Shown here: one piece after another, positions 1-10,777 of the stretch
How positions within the stretch are numbered: the first letter of the stretch is position 1
Layout of the letters: every line of letters begins with the position of its first letter
Source: Gymnothorax reevesii
Lineage: Eukaryota > Chordata > Actinopteri > Anguilliformes > Muraenidae
Direction of reading: 5' to 3'
Length of the DNA: 64,000 nucleotides
NCBI GenBank assembly: GCA_029721435.1
Contig: CM056583.1
Span: forward strand, 50,571,620-50,635,619
Program-made: the position numbers and the translations under genes
The notes under the pieces: generated by a model
Seen by the model: the letters and a program-made list of their open reading frames with translations, nothing else
Databases searched by the model: none
Told to the model about the DNA's origin: nothing

Positions 1-495
1 TGGAGACTTTGTGACTCCAAGATGCTACCATTTGTTGCAATTCTTTAATAGTGAGCCTTGGAGAACATTTTATATCTCTTACGATCCTTCTCCCTGTGCA
101 TGGTGGCAAAATAAACTTGGATTAGAGTGGATAAGAGAAATGGCCTCTGTGTCACGTCAAATTTATACCCCAGAGAAACAGGAAGTGATGAATTACCAAT
201 TAAATGTTCCTAGATAATCTGATCAACATTGTACAAATGTAGAAATACTTTAATGACATTTATTTCCTAGGAATTGTTAGGGGTGCCAATAATTGTGCAA
301 CTAGTGATTTTATGAAAAATAATTATTTCTTATTCAGGGATTTTTTTCCCCTTAAAATTCACTTGGGTTGAAGGCTACATTTTTCCACAATTTTCAGTGT
401 GAGAGTATGTTTCCGCAATAAAAACGGAATTTATTTTAAGGCTTTTAACACATCTTAACCAGGGGTGCCAATAATTATGGAGGGAGCTGTAGTTT
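1..495 (-). mobile_element. Tc1-like family A, 5' end, truncated at window edge
   Basis: Read on the minus strand, this matches the 5' part of the complete Tc1-A copy at 20802-22404: terminal repeat (right edge near 495, beside a TA), untranslated leader, and the start of the transposase frame (the VKELQQL-type region near positions 1-60). Compared with that copy, about 150 bp between the leader and the middle of the frame are missing (junction near 118-122). The rest of the element lies outside the window. The element sits in the 3' end of the next Tc1 copy (family D), so it inserted later. The plus-strand 68-codon frame here is antisense to the transposase and meaningless. Confidence 0.85.
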
Positions 496-1427
496 TATAA
501 CCATTGTTTTTGATAACTGCTGCGCATCTGCATTGCATGGAGTCAACCAACTTCCTTCACCTAGGATGAACAAACCACATTCCATATTTCCAGTGAATTT
601 TTGAGTTTTGCTTCAGAAACTGCATTTTAATGTCACTCCACAAGTTTTCAATGCGGTTGAGGTCAGGGGATTGAGCTGGCCGCTCCATTACCTTTATCCT
701 GTTTGTCTGGAGCCAAGATGTTGCTTGCTTCCTCGTATGTTTGAGGTTGTTGTCTTGTTGAAACACCCATTTTAGGGGCATTTCCCCTTTGGCATATGCA
801 AACATAATCTCTTCTAGTATTTTGATGTATTCAAACTGATCCATTATCACTAGATCACTAGACCCGAAAAGAACAGTTTTAATCTTATCAGTCCACAGAA
901 TGTTATGCCATTTCTCTTTGATAGCTCAGCTTTCATCAAATGTCTTCTGACTGTTACAGCACTTTCAGGTAATTTTATATCATCTTTGATGTTTCTTAAG
1001 GTAATGATTGGCTGAATCTTTGTCACCCTCACTATTCTTTAATCCATTTAAAAGTAGTTGCTCATTTTCTTCCACTTGTTTCAGGTTTTTGTTGCCATCT
1101 TAAAGCATTTGAGATCATTTCAGCTGAGCATCCAATAATTGCTACATTATTTTATGAATTTTCCACTCTCCAATCAATCTTCATATCAAATTACATTGTT
1201 TCACTGAACAATGTTTGGAATGGCCCATTTTGCCTTGCAATTCAGAGGGAAATGTACTTTATCACAATGTGTGAAATAGTTGCTTCCCTTCTTCCTTAAT
1301 AAAGGATAATTAATGATACCTGTTTCTTCACTGAATAGAATAATTCTCAAATTAAACTCCACACTGTAATTATTTTGAACACGCCCCTTTCAATGAATGA
1401 GTCAATTTCTCAGAACAAGCAGCGTGC
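496..1427 (-). mobile_element. Tc1-like family D remnant
   Basis: This is an old Tc1 copy on the minus strand, running from the transposase C-terminus (next to the Tc1-A insertion at 495) to the leader, which ends near 1427 in the GGGGCGTGTTC-containing sequence typical of this fish family. No intact inverted repeat remains at either side: the 3' end is replaced by the Tc1-A insertion. The sequence from 1428 to about 1560 may be further leader, but I cannot fix the boundary. Confidence 0.75.
498..1228 (-). pseudogene. Tc1-like transposase (family D), broken
   Basis: This is a DDE/D transposase, the enzyme that cuts and pastes Tc1 elements at TA sites. On the minus strand the start MGHSKHCSV is at 1228. 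The N-terminal helix-turn-helix region has stops. The middle reads KDDIKLPESAVTVRRHL, followed by a deletion. The first catalytic Asp lies in WTDK in a shifted frame (about 880-890), the second in VFQQDN (about 770-790), and the Glu in RIENLWSDIK (about 625-650). The tail VDSMQCRC reaches the C-terminus near 500. All three acidic positions are visible, but at least two frameshifts, several stops and an internal deletion of about 150 bp make it non-functional. Confidence 0.85.
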
Positions 1428-1612
1428 GTGTCATGACGGTTGGGTCTGTTGTTTTTCTTTTACACTACTACATCTATGAGTAAATTATTTGCCATTCAGA
1501 AACACCACTACTACCAATGACAGTACTTCATCAGGTTGTTGATGTTGTACTGCTATTTTTTTAACACAACTTTATCCCATGGTTGTTAAAAATGTGTTTC
1601 TGCATTTCAAGA

Positions 1613-2247
1613 TGAGCGAATTGTTGGCCAGCATCAAGCAAAGAAAACAGCAATGGGGATTGCTGATGTCACTGGAATGGGTCAGGAACTGCCCGATAAT
1701 TTATTAAAACCTGGAAGGACAGCGGTGAACTTTCAACTTTGCAGAAGTAATGGGCTGGAGAAAAATCATGACTCCCCCTGATTGGGAATCACTAAAATGC
1801 TGTGATGTGTCATCTTAAAAAAAATCAACAGTAGAACTCATAACTATGAAGGTAAGAGCATTACTACATGTGCGATGCCACCAGAACTTGAAGTACTGGG
1901 CCGAAATAGCTGCATGGCCACTAGAAAGCCACTTGTTAAGGAGGCTTATTAGGGGAAAAACTAATTCAGTTTGCTAGAGAGCATTAAGATTGGACTGAAG
2001 AGTAATGGAAAAAGATCATGAGGTCCAGTGAGTCCAGATTTACTCTATCTCAGAGTGATGGGCACACCAGGGTAAGAAAGCAAGGCCATGAAGCAATGCA
2101 CCTGTCATGCAGAGAGCCCACTCTTCAAGCCTCTGGAGCCAGTTTTATGATCTGTGGTTCCTTCAATGGGTCAGGTCTAGGCTCAGCACTGTTCTGCAGC
2201 AATACAATAAATTCAACAGACTACCTGAATATATATGGTTTTACCAG
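1613..2247 (+). pseudogene. Tc1-like transposase (family E), broken
   Basis: This plus-strand remnant belongs to another Tc1 family. It starts with the N-terminal helix-turn-helix region (RIVGQHQAKKTAMGIADVT, about 1616-1672). Many stops follow, and the DDE core resumes at about 2018: SSESRFTLSQSDG, then LQASGASFMICGSF and SADYLNI-like residues to 2247. In Tc1 relatives the motif is W-S-D-E-S-R-F; here the catalytic Asp is Ser. The second half of the catalytic domain (second Asp and Glu) and both inverted repeats are absent. The copy ends where the 296-bp tandem repeat begins. Confidence 0.8.
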
Positions 2248-2251
2248 TAAC

Positions 2252-2857
2252 CAACTTTTTTTTTTTAAATTTAGCATCTCCAATCCCACCCGAATCTGGA
2301 ATGCCCAATTTGAGAACTAAATACAATCTTGTTCGTATGCGACCCCGTGTTGCCAACTTGGGAGAAAGGGACAGTTTGCGGCTCTCCTCCGAAGCACGCG
2401 CCCGTCAACTACTGTTTCTTTACACTCACAGGTGGAAACATTGCAATTTCAGAACGAGGGTGGAGGATACCCGAATGTGAGGTAGCTAAGAATCTTACTG
2501 ACAAGCGCCCAGCTGGCCACCTAGTGGCGCTGGAGCAACGAACAAAGCTACTATTTTTTCTTAAATTTGGCATCTCCAATCCCACCTGAATCTGAAATGC
2601 CCAGTTGGAAAACTATGTACAATACTTACTCGTATGCGACCCCTTGTTGCCAATTCAGGAGAGTGCAGACATTTCACGGCTCTTATCCGAAGCACGCGCC
2701 CGTCAGCCACCTCTACTTGTACACTCATTGGTTGAATCATCATAAGTTTAGAGCGAGGGCGGAGGATACCCGAACATGAACAAGCTTAGAATCTTCCTGG
2801 CGAGCGCCCGTCTGGCCAGCAGGAGGTGTCTAAGCAAGGAACAACAAAGCCATGTGA
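2252..2857. repeat. Tandem pair of ~296-bp units
   Basis: Two diverged direct copies lie head to tail: about 2252-2541 and 2542-2857. Each begins with a T-rich run, then GCATCTCCAATCCCACC. Both share CGTATGCGACCCC, CCGAAGCACGCGCCCGTCA and GAGGATACCCGAA in the same order, with a period of 296 bp measured at CATCTCC. The unit is more GC-rich than its surroundings. Neither strand has a coding frame shared by both copies. I do not recognise the family. Confidence 0.85.
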
Positions 2858-2990
2858 TATTACCCTTCCTGGCAGACCCTTCCCAATTTGCATCCCTGTA
2901 GCGCAATGGTAAATTGTGCGCTATGCTGAAAAAGCTGCCGACCACTGCCGGTTGGTACGACCGGGGCTCGAACCCGCATCGTAAAGCTAC
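2858..2990. repeat. tRNA-like tail of the tandem repeat
   Basis: After the second unit comes a single segment with tRNA-like pieces. AGCGCAATGG (2901-2910) with the following GTGCGCT forms a D-arm-like stem and resembles an A box on the plus strand. GGGTTCGAGCCCC, read on the minus strand (about 2960-2978), resembles a B box and T-arm. The two boxes are in opposite orientations, so this is not a tRNA gene. It may be a rearranged SINE head. Confidence 0.3.
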
Positions 2991-5374
2991 TAGTTTTAAT
3001 ATCTATATGAATTGTGTAGGTGTAGATTGCTTTACTCAGGTATGATGAATTATGGGTTGAAAGTAGGGCCATTGTCGGTCACTTTCACGCATTTCCTCCA
3101 TGTGTGGATCTGCACCTGCGTAATGAGGTCTAGTGCGGATTTTACGCATGTAATAGATAGTGTTGTGACAGTTGCTGATAGAGTCCAATAGCTGCTATTT
3201 TAGGACCACAACAGAGATATGTAAAAACATACATTTAAAAACACAGTTTAAAAGCATCATACTTAGTATTGGTAAAACATCCGTTCCATTCAGACAGTAG
3301 AGAATTCACTCCCTGTTTCAGTACCATTTTTTCAGAAAAAAGCTTGTCCAGCCAGCAACTGTAATATTTAATTCCAGAGTAAATTACAGTTTTGAAAAGA
3401 AAATTAAATAAAATCTTTTTTCAGGTTCTTTTTCATCTCATCTTAAAATGCCAAGCAATTATTTTCCTTTCATAGGATTATGAATAGTGTTTACAGTATG
3501 TGTGTATTGTGTGTCCGTGTTTAAGTAGGGCACAGTGGCTGGCCTGTTTAAAATCAAATGACTTTGCCCAATATGTAAACGCCCTTGAAAATGTATAAAG
3601 AGGCAAGATTCATCCACACATGAGTCTAGCATGAGGACTATAAATACCTGCATTTATTCCTAGGGAGGATTGTCTGAATATTGTCAATGACATGAGGGTT
3701 AACTTGCCTTGCTATTTTCACATAATTGTTAACCATTTGACCAAGTGTTTGGAATGCATGCAAAGGTAGGTTTCCAAAACTTTTGCTTCCATCACTGAGG
3801 GCTCAGCAAATTTTAAAGCATACACGTAAAATATTTCGAAAATATTACTGGTTTCAGAATCTGTGCAAGCCTAGGACACTTTCTTAATATCTAAATGATG
3901 CTTTATCAAATGAACATTAAATTCCACTTCAAAACTGTCTAATATTATTAAATTTATCATTTAAGTATGTGGGTCTTATTTTGACACCTGCTATGACGCA
4001 AACATATCTGACACAAGCACAGATTGGAATTTTGGACTGACACAAGAACACAGAATACTGTTTTGCCAAGGCTGATATTTTCTTCACTGCTTTTTTAGCA
4101 CTTGCAATGGGTGGGTGGGTGTAGGGTGGGCAGGAGTAATCACTCAGGAGTGTAGACCAGGACATGTGCACATTGATTTTAAAGGATCTTAACAAATCCA
4201 CATAAAAAATAAAAACATCAGAAAACACAGTTATGCTGCAGCAAAAGTAACAGAGTTATTGAAAAAAAAACAAAATTACTGGCTCTCAGTAGTTTTTCCA
4301 TTTTAGCTCAATTTAGCAATATTCTCCAAATACCAGAATTCACATATAACGACAGAAATTTAAAAAAAGCAAATCAAATACTTCATAGTCCAGGAAGACA
4401 GAGGGAATCTAAACAGCTTAGAGCATGTGCGCTCTCTCTTATTTAGCATCTAATATACTTTTTCTGGGCACAACATGATAAAAAGTGATTTCAATCTGGT
4501 CTGAGGGTGATTGCAACCTGGGGAGAAAGCGACATGAAGTTATGATGAAGGTATCTTGTGAAATAAGGTCTTTGAAGGACATTTTGATATTTTAATTTTT
4601 TTTGCTCCCATAAATGTGTAAAAGATCACTTCTTACTCTTAAAAAATGAGCCCAAAAACCAGCAAATATTGACATAAGATTTTTTCGTGCAGTTGCAGGA
4701 TAAAAAGGCCCAGTGCTGCATTCATAAAGACTTGGCCACATTGATATCAGAATGGGGATGCTTAATGAATGCAATTTCTCAGGAGCAGCGGATTGCTCAC
4801 ATAACTGTATGACAGATCAAAACTGGATGTGTCTGACTCCATTCAGGTAATTTTGTGGTAGGTGGTGATGGCACAACTGCTGTACTGCTGTCGAAAGGGA
4901 TGGGCTGAAACAAAGTAATTACCTGTGAGTATAGTGGGGGTTTGGTTCCAGTAACGCCAATCAGGTCCGCCACTGTCACTCAGTTTATGTCTATAGCAAT
5001 AACACCAAAGTGAACAAGCTACTGTGTATAGTCAGGCAAAGAACAAGCTACTAGCTAGCGCTAATGCCACCAACTTCATTCTGCTGAGAACTGCACTCAA
5101 CTGTAGTAAGAAGCTGTTATGATGTGAGGTGAAGAGAAAGCAGAAACTACTGTCAAGCAGGCAGGAGACCAGATCCACTGGAGGAAATATCCAACAGGGG
5201 CGTAGACAGCACGATGCATTTGCGTACACTTTTTTTCCAAGGGAAAAATATGTGCAAAATAAAACTATAAACCTATATTTTTGAGATGATTGATGGTGCG
5301 CGGTATGGGACTGTGCATGCATTACTGTACATTCTTACCAACCGGCACATGCACACTTTATTGTTGGTGAGAAT
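2991..5374. other. Unassigned AT-rich DNA
   Basis: No gene, terminal repeat or known element is recognised in this stretch. It holds short frames below 100 codons with no domain features, a small G-rich run (GGGTGGGTGGGTG near 4109-4121) and homopolymer runs. Confidence 0.6.
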
Positions 5375-5814
5375 CATAGACTGTATAAAAAAAATGGACG
5401 AAGCAACCGTGACGTCACCCACTGGTTTCCGCATACCATTTTGGAAGCCTTGGTTTTGGCCATTTTAACAGCACCCTGACGAGGAGCAGAGGATAGCCAC
5501 GCCCCTAGAGCATATTCTGGCTTTAACCTTTATTCTAGTCTATTTGGTACCATGACTTACAAAACTGAATATCATGCTATATCATAGGAGACTTGAAACT
5601 TGCAATAGATACCATAAAATAATGTGGAAAATAATAAATCTGGTGGGAAAGTAGTGTCATTTTCTTGTAGACTTCTAAAGCATTGAGCTTCCGTCTGCAA
5701 CCGCTGATGTTGTCATCTGCTGGCCATTAAATAGAACATAATTTTTATGGATTTCCTCATTGGCCTCTCTTTTCAGACCTGGGTGCTGCGTCCATCATTT
5801 TATACAGTCTATGG
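5375..5814. mobile_element. Non-autonomous TIR element (MITE)
   Basis: The ends are inverted copies of CATAGACTGTATAAAA followed by ATGGACG. The left arm is at about 5375-5405 and the right arm at about 5783-5814, reading CGTCCATCATTTTATACAG and TCTATGG. The interior (about 380 bp) has no frame of note. I know this terminal sequence as common in teleost genomes, but I cannot assign the superfamily. No convincing target duplication is visible. Confidence 0.8.
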
Positions 5815-6990
5815 TCAAAATAGGCCAATTTCACATTTCAGGGTAGGCAAACCAAAAAAATGGGAAGAGTTCTGTCCGCAAGATTGATTCTCCATGAATC
5901 AACAGTGGCAGAATATGAGTCAGGCATTCCTCCCTTTAAAAAAAGAAAGCAATCCTACCTCCCTTTTTGTGGTTTTCTCACTGAATTTGATTTAAGAAGG
6001 AGATGGATTTTGCCCATAAGAAGAGTTGATAGAGCATAATTATCAATTGTGTGATGTACCTGTAGCTAGCACTTCCATGTGCAATGCACTCTGAGGACAG
6101 CAAAATTCTTGTCTACAAGTATTCTGGTTTAACGGGCCTCAGGGACCAAGCTGTCCCCTTCAGAACCACATGCAACTAGAGCACTGAAGTGCTAAACCCT
6201 CGGCGCTAAGGTATGAGCTTTTAACCCACTCTTGACCCCACCTACGGCCACATTATCGCGTACCGGTATATCGTACGTCACGTGTAGCAAAACTTAAGCT
6301 TCTTAGCTTTTGCCTGCTTTTTCTACCGAACGAAGGCTTGTTCGAAAAATTGGCCATATTTTAAATGTTTCTGTGAAGATTAGAAGTGTAACTATGTACA
6401 AATTGCAAAGTTTGAGTCACGAGGAGTGCTCAAATAGACCGGAATGACAGACAGACCCACAGAATGTCAGACTACTGTAACCCGCCGCCGCGCCTCTGGT
6501 TAATAACTGAGATAGGAGAAAATACGAGAGACCGCAACAGTGAAAAGGAAGTCTCTGTGAGGGACCCAGAGAAGAAAAAATAAAAATAAAATCTGGCACA
6601 GAACTGTTGGAACATTGACTTTGATTGCCGCCCTCCTCCAGGTTCCTAGCTATCTAGCCAGTTAGCTCCTTTTTGCAAATCACATAGCGAACTTTAACTG
6701 TGCCATTTAAAATTTGAGGTGCAATGCCAACAATAGCAAAGCCAGTTAGACCATAAGTAAATTGTTGACTTCTTGGCCAGTTAACAAAATATGAAGACGT
6801 CAACAATTAACATCTTACAACTTAAGAATACCAGCATTAGCTGGTTACCTGTGGGTCATGCTGTGATCTATGGCTAGCTAGCTAGTTTCTGCTGTTTTCA
6901 CTCAAACAAGATTAAAATCAAGGATGTCTTGTGCAGTGAAGCTAGTGAACATACTTCAATTAATTTTGTTGCTGAGAGAATCCCACACCC
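5815..6990. other. Unassigned DNA
   Basis: No feature is recognised. A CG-containing patch (GTACCGGTATATCGTAC near 6259-6275) and a GC-richer patch near 6478-6495 stand out only in base composition. Confidence 0.5.
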
Positions 6991-7189
6991 AACCTTCACC
7001 TTTTACGGCTTTCTGTTTTCTAGAATGAATTTTAGAGGGAGTTTCAACATATTTTGGTGGGTTTTACAAATGGGAGGTTCTGAATATTAAAATCAATATT
7101 TAACCTCCACTTTTTTCGGCTTTTTGTTTGCCAAAACGATTTTAAAATGGGCCGCCAAAATATTTTGGCGGTTTTATTAGTGAGAGAGG
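6991..7189. repeat. 111-bp imperfect tandem pair with palindrome
   Basis: Copy one spans 6991-7077 and copy two 7102-7189. Both run from an ACCTYCAC-type start through TTTTGGTGG/TTTTGGCGG to a closing GGGAGG/GAGAGG. Copy two contains the exact 20-bp palindrome CCGCCAAAATATTTTGGCGG (7152-7171); copy one has only its right half. Confidence 0.75.
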
Positions 7190-8705
7190 GGTTTAAAATT
7201 TTCTATTAACATATAATATCGCAAAAGCATATACATGCCCTAGAAAACCGGTGTGTTATCAGTAGCATGGCTGCCACCGTAATATGCCATTATCACAAAT
7301 AGCAGCATAGGAAATTAAACTCTAATTTTTCTTGACTGGATGTACGCTTGATATTTTTACACACCTGAATAATTCTCTGGGTACACAAACATCAAGGTTA
7401 GCGGAAAAAGTACTGACTTCATTCGAGTTAAAATGGCGCTTTAATAACTTATTGCATATGGAGACAAGGATGGAACAATTCATCGGTATTGTATAACTAA
7501 TTACTTTTGCTGCTAAATAATTGATAGTATAAGTATAACCCTAAGGTCACATTTATCATATGTAGATTAGGGATGGCTGCTCAGCAGTAATTAGAGGAGG
7601 CACAAAAAATAACTAAACTAATCAGAACTTTGAGCAGTTTTCGATCATTTTGCTCGATCACATTTTCTAGGGATTAGACTAATCCATTGGCAGTTTAATA
7701 AACCTTTCTGCAACACTGTGGCAGTTACATAGTAAATTCAATGAAGAACAACATTTTAATTACTTAATCAAAAAAGTAAAATTAATAGTAACACAATGCT
7801 ATAAACTTCTGACTGTGCTCACTTTTAGCACATCCAGCAACGCAGGTGATCTCATGTCGATTTGTTTAAAACTATTCTTATTGTGTCTTCATGTAAACAC
7901 AGTAAGAGCCTTCAGCTGCTTAATTATTGTTTATTGGTATGACTTGCTTCCATCTTAACAAATTCACCAAGGTACTGTTTCAATGTTTCGTTGTTCTATG
8001 CACTGCTAGATAGTAAACCATAGTACTTAGGATAGTACTCCCACTTATTCTTTTCTTTACCCCAAGGTCACTGTGGCTCATTTGCTTTGCTGTCTTGCAT
8101 TATTCGCTTAAACGTCTATAAACACTTTTTTCAACTCCTGGCTTCGCCCCTAATATCCAGCAATGTTTAAGTTTCACCTTTGCCCCTGTCCTGTCAAAAC
8201 ACTGCTCTCAAAAAATGATCACTGCACAGCACTGATCGAGAATGGCGAAAAGTTTTTTTCTCCTGACTTTCTCTCCTCAACAGCCAAGCCTTTCTCCCCT
8301 CCTTGTCTTTTGGATATAGTATAAACAGACAAAGTTTAAATGTTTTGCAGGTAAGAAATATTGCTGTTGAATGTCAATTACAAGTAGCTAGCTTGTCACC
8401 CACCTTGCTAATTTTATTTACTGCCAAGTGAATGTAGTCCCAGCGACAGGAAGGGTACCAAGATAGCTAGCTGGTGACCGTTATCAATCGCTAGCGTTTG
8501 CATTTAGTCAACAGTCTATTCAAGTCAATGGGATTGGTAATTAGCTAGCTGGCACGCAAACATGTTTTTCTCCATTAAATTTCAAAAATTGCGTCTCTTT
8601 GATAATTTATGCATGGAACACTTTTTTACAGCCCTTCTAATGAATATTGCCACAAATCGCAACAGCACATCTCGGAATTTTAAGGATTATATCAACTTAT
8701 TTGAA
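7190..8705. other. Unassigned AT-rich DNA
   Basis: No gene or element is recognised. Several GCTAGCTA-type repeats occur (for example near 8386-8395, 8464-8473 and 8543-8550). Similar runs recur at 6880-6890 and 31437-31503. Confidence 0.5.
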
Positions 8706-8822
8706 ATTGGCCTCAAAGGAAACAATTGAAGCACTGATTACTAAAGGTCAAGTCAAGTCAAGTGTGACTTATAGGGTTTTAGTAATTGGTGCTTCAATTC
8801 ATTTTATTGAAGGTGGCCAGGC
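8706..8822. repeat. Short inverted-repeat (hairpin) element
   Basis: Arms of about 39 and 46 bp face each other: 8707-8745 against 8776-8821, with the best-matched core AATTGAAGCACTGATTACTA against TAGTAATTGGTGCTTCAATT. The loop holds three copies of GTCAA in a row. A related AAGTCAAGTCAAGTCA run lies at 29668-29683 in a retroposon tail. Confidence 0.7.
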
Positions 8823-9552
8823 TCTTCACTTTGGGTAAGGGATATATGATGACATCAGTAATCTAGTGTTCTAAATGTATACATCTATGGGTCAACCACA
8901 CGATTCCACTGACAGTATAGTACAAATAGGAGCTAAGGGCAGGAGTGAGTAAACCCCCTTAAGCATGTAAAATGTATATCTGGTGATATTTTAATTTATA
9001 GGATGCTACTGTTGGTTCTCTTTTCCTTGTGTTTGACCTCAGAAACAAAAGAGATAGAAATTAGAGCCTCGGAACCCTAATCTCAGTCTAAATTGCCTAG
9101 ATTGTTTTCATTGAGTCGACAAAACATAGCTAACTTTTCTTCTTTACTCCAGCTGTGACATCTGAACATAACAACAAAGCGCTGTACAATGGAAAATCAT
9201 CTTTATTCAAATCATCGTAGTTCTGTAAATTACATACTACTGTTTGCTAGGTGGCCAAAACTGTAAAAACTGAATGCAGAGCAGCAGGCAAACAGCAAAA
9301 TGCAGTTCCAGAAAGAATTGCAACAAGTTGAAATTAAATTGGACATTTTTTCTTTATGGCAATATAGATGCACACAAAAATATGAGGTTTACAAATATGC
9401 CCCTGCTTTGACAGTCAAATGGAATAAACACTGGCTATAAATTAAAGTGTCATCCAAACTCTGACGGCTAGGATCGTACAATGCAATATATTGCTTAGTT
9501 CAGGGCAAATAGAATTTCTAGACTTCAAAAAACTAAGTTATTGTAATCCCCC
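8823..9552. other. Unassigned DNA
   Basis: No gene or repeat is recognised in these 730 bp. Confidence 0.5.
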
Positions 9553-10160
9553 TGGAAGGGAAAGAAGGCTGTAGCTTTGCGGCATTCATACAGAGAGATG
9601 TGAAGCTGCTTTAAAACAGGGTTTTGATCTCCAGTGTATGTCGAGTGTGCAAGAAAATGACCAGATGTGCAACCATTCTTAGAAAGATGTACAAATATTC
9701 TTAAGTCATAAGATCTTTACTAAATATTCACTCAAAACATATGAAGACCACAAATGAAAAAATGATCAGTCACATTTTGACACTGCAGAGAAATGATGAA
9801 TTAAAAATTCAAAACTATCTTAGAAACAAAGCACTGAAAAAATATGCAAAAAACATGTAAAATATATTAAATATTACAGTAATATATAAAATATATAAAA
9901 GTACTGATTTCTGATCATTTTTCCGTTGTGGTCTTCATATGCATCTACATCTAGTCTGGAAACATTTTTTTTACTTCTTTTTAGGAAAGAAAAATCTTTG
10001 TTCAAGTGTGATCATGTTAAAAGAAGCACCCTCTTTCAGTTCCAGAAATCCACTTTACCAAATAATAAGGCAAAGGAATGAAACTATGAAAGAGGGAAAT
10101 AGGCTTCCTCGCTTAGAAATGTCATATAACCATTCTTATGAGCAAATCAATGAAACAATT
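9553..10160. repeat. Unknown shared repeat, copy 1 (interrupted)
   Basis: 9553-9716 and 10036-10160 match 13797-13968 and 13970-14068. Shared blocks include GAAGGCTGTAGCTTTGCGGC (one change in copy 2), CATTCATACAGAGAGATGTG and CATATAACCATTCTTATGAG. The 320 bp between the two blocks are absent from copy 2 and include the inverted repeat at 9739-9941. I do not recognise the repeat. It lies close to a Tc1-B fragment at both places. Confidence 0.8.
9739..9941. repeat. Inverted-repeat insert (MITE-like)
   Basis: About 32-bp arms (9739-9770 and 9910-9941) begin CATATGAAGACCACAA and end at TGATCAG. The loop is about 140 bp and very AT-rich. The insert falls inside the segment missing from the sister repeat at 13797-14068. 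Neither end shows a clear target duplication. Confidence 0.7.
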
Positions 10161-10232
10161 CTGCTCACTGAGTCTTTCACTGTATATTATTCAGGTTCTT
10201 ATCAGTTGTCCTAAAAACAGGGTTTATTTATC

Positions 10233-10590
10233 CAGCGCCCTGAAAAAATATTTAACCCCCAGTTTTCCTCTATTTTGCATGTTTGTCACACAAAATGGCT
10301 TCAGATCTTCATAGAAAAATAAAAGCCCAATAAAAGACAAGTATTACAGGTCTTTACTGTTTTTGAAAGATAATAATTTAATGGATTGAAAAAAAATTAT
10401 CTGAAACCTGCAAATATCATCCATGTGAAAAAGAAATTGCCTCTAGAAGCTTATGAGCCAAAACAGGCTTCCTTTACCAACAACCTCAACCGATTGCTTC
10501 CAATGGCAAAAGGTCAGTATTTCACTGCAGAATTTTTCCTCACTCTTCATAGAACAGCCTTGGTTCAGCCACATTGCAGGGTTCTCGTTT
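10233..10590 (-). mobile_element. Tc1-like family B, 3' terminal fragment
   Basis: The left end CAGCGCCCTGAAAAAATATT, the TTTGCATGTTTGTCACAC block and the CATGTGAAAAAGAAATTGCC block are the terminal features of a very common teleost Tc1 family. The last block, near 10501-10580, aligns with 13230-13300, which encodes the transposase C-terminus on the minus strand. The rest of the element is gone and the break is at about 10590. Confidence 0.75.
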
Positions 10591-10591
10591 A

Positions 10592-10777
10592 CGTAAGTGT
10601 GTCCGTGTGTTTGTACATATTGACTGCATATTGCCAAAGAGAAGTTAGCTGCTGCCCGCCGGCAATCTCAAAAGCTTTCCTGCAAAGAGGGCAGGTGATT
10701 TCAGAGAAGGAGATGGAATGAACCTTTGTAATTATGAAACTGGAAGTAAACTGCTTCAGCCAAACCTGACAAATGAA
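10592..10777 (-). other. Possible coding exon with CPLC motif
   Basis: A 62-codon open frame on the minus strand runs from just after a TGA at 10780-10778 to a TAA at 10591-10589. It has no usable early Met. It includes ISFSEITCPLCRKAFEIA; the C-P-L-C spacing is what ends a RING finger. Alternatively, CCCTCTTTGCAG at 10691-10680 would be a good splice acceptor for an 87-nt exon (10679-10593) with a weak donor at 10592. The frame stops exactly where the Tc1-B fragment begins. Conservation is unknown, and frames this long arise by chance. Confidence 0.2.

Noticed and set aside
2901..2978. tRNA gene with A and B boxes
   Set aside because: The two boxes are in opposite orientations and no cloverleaf forms.
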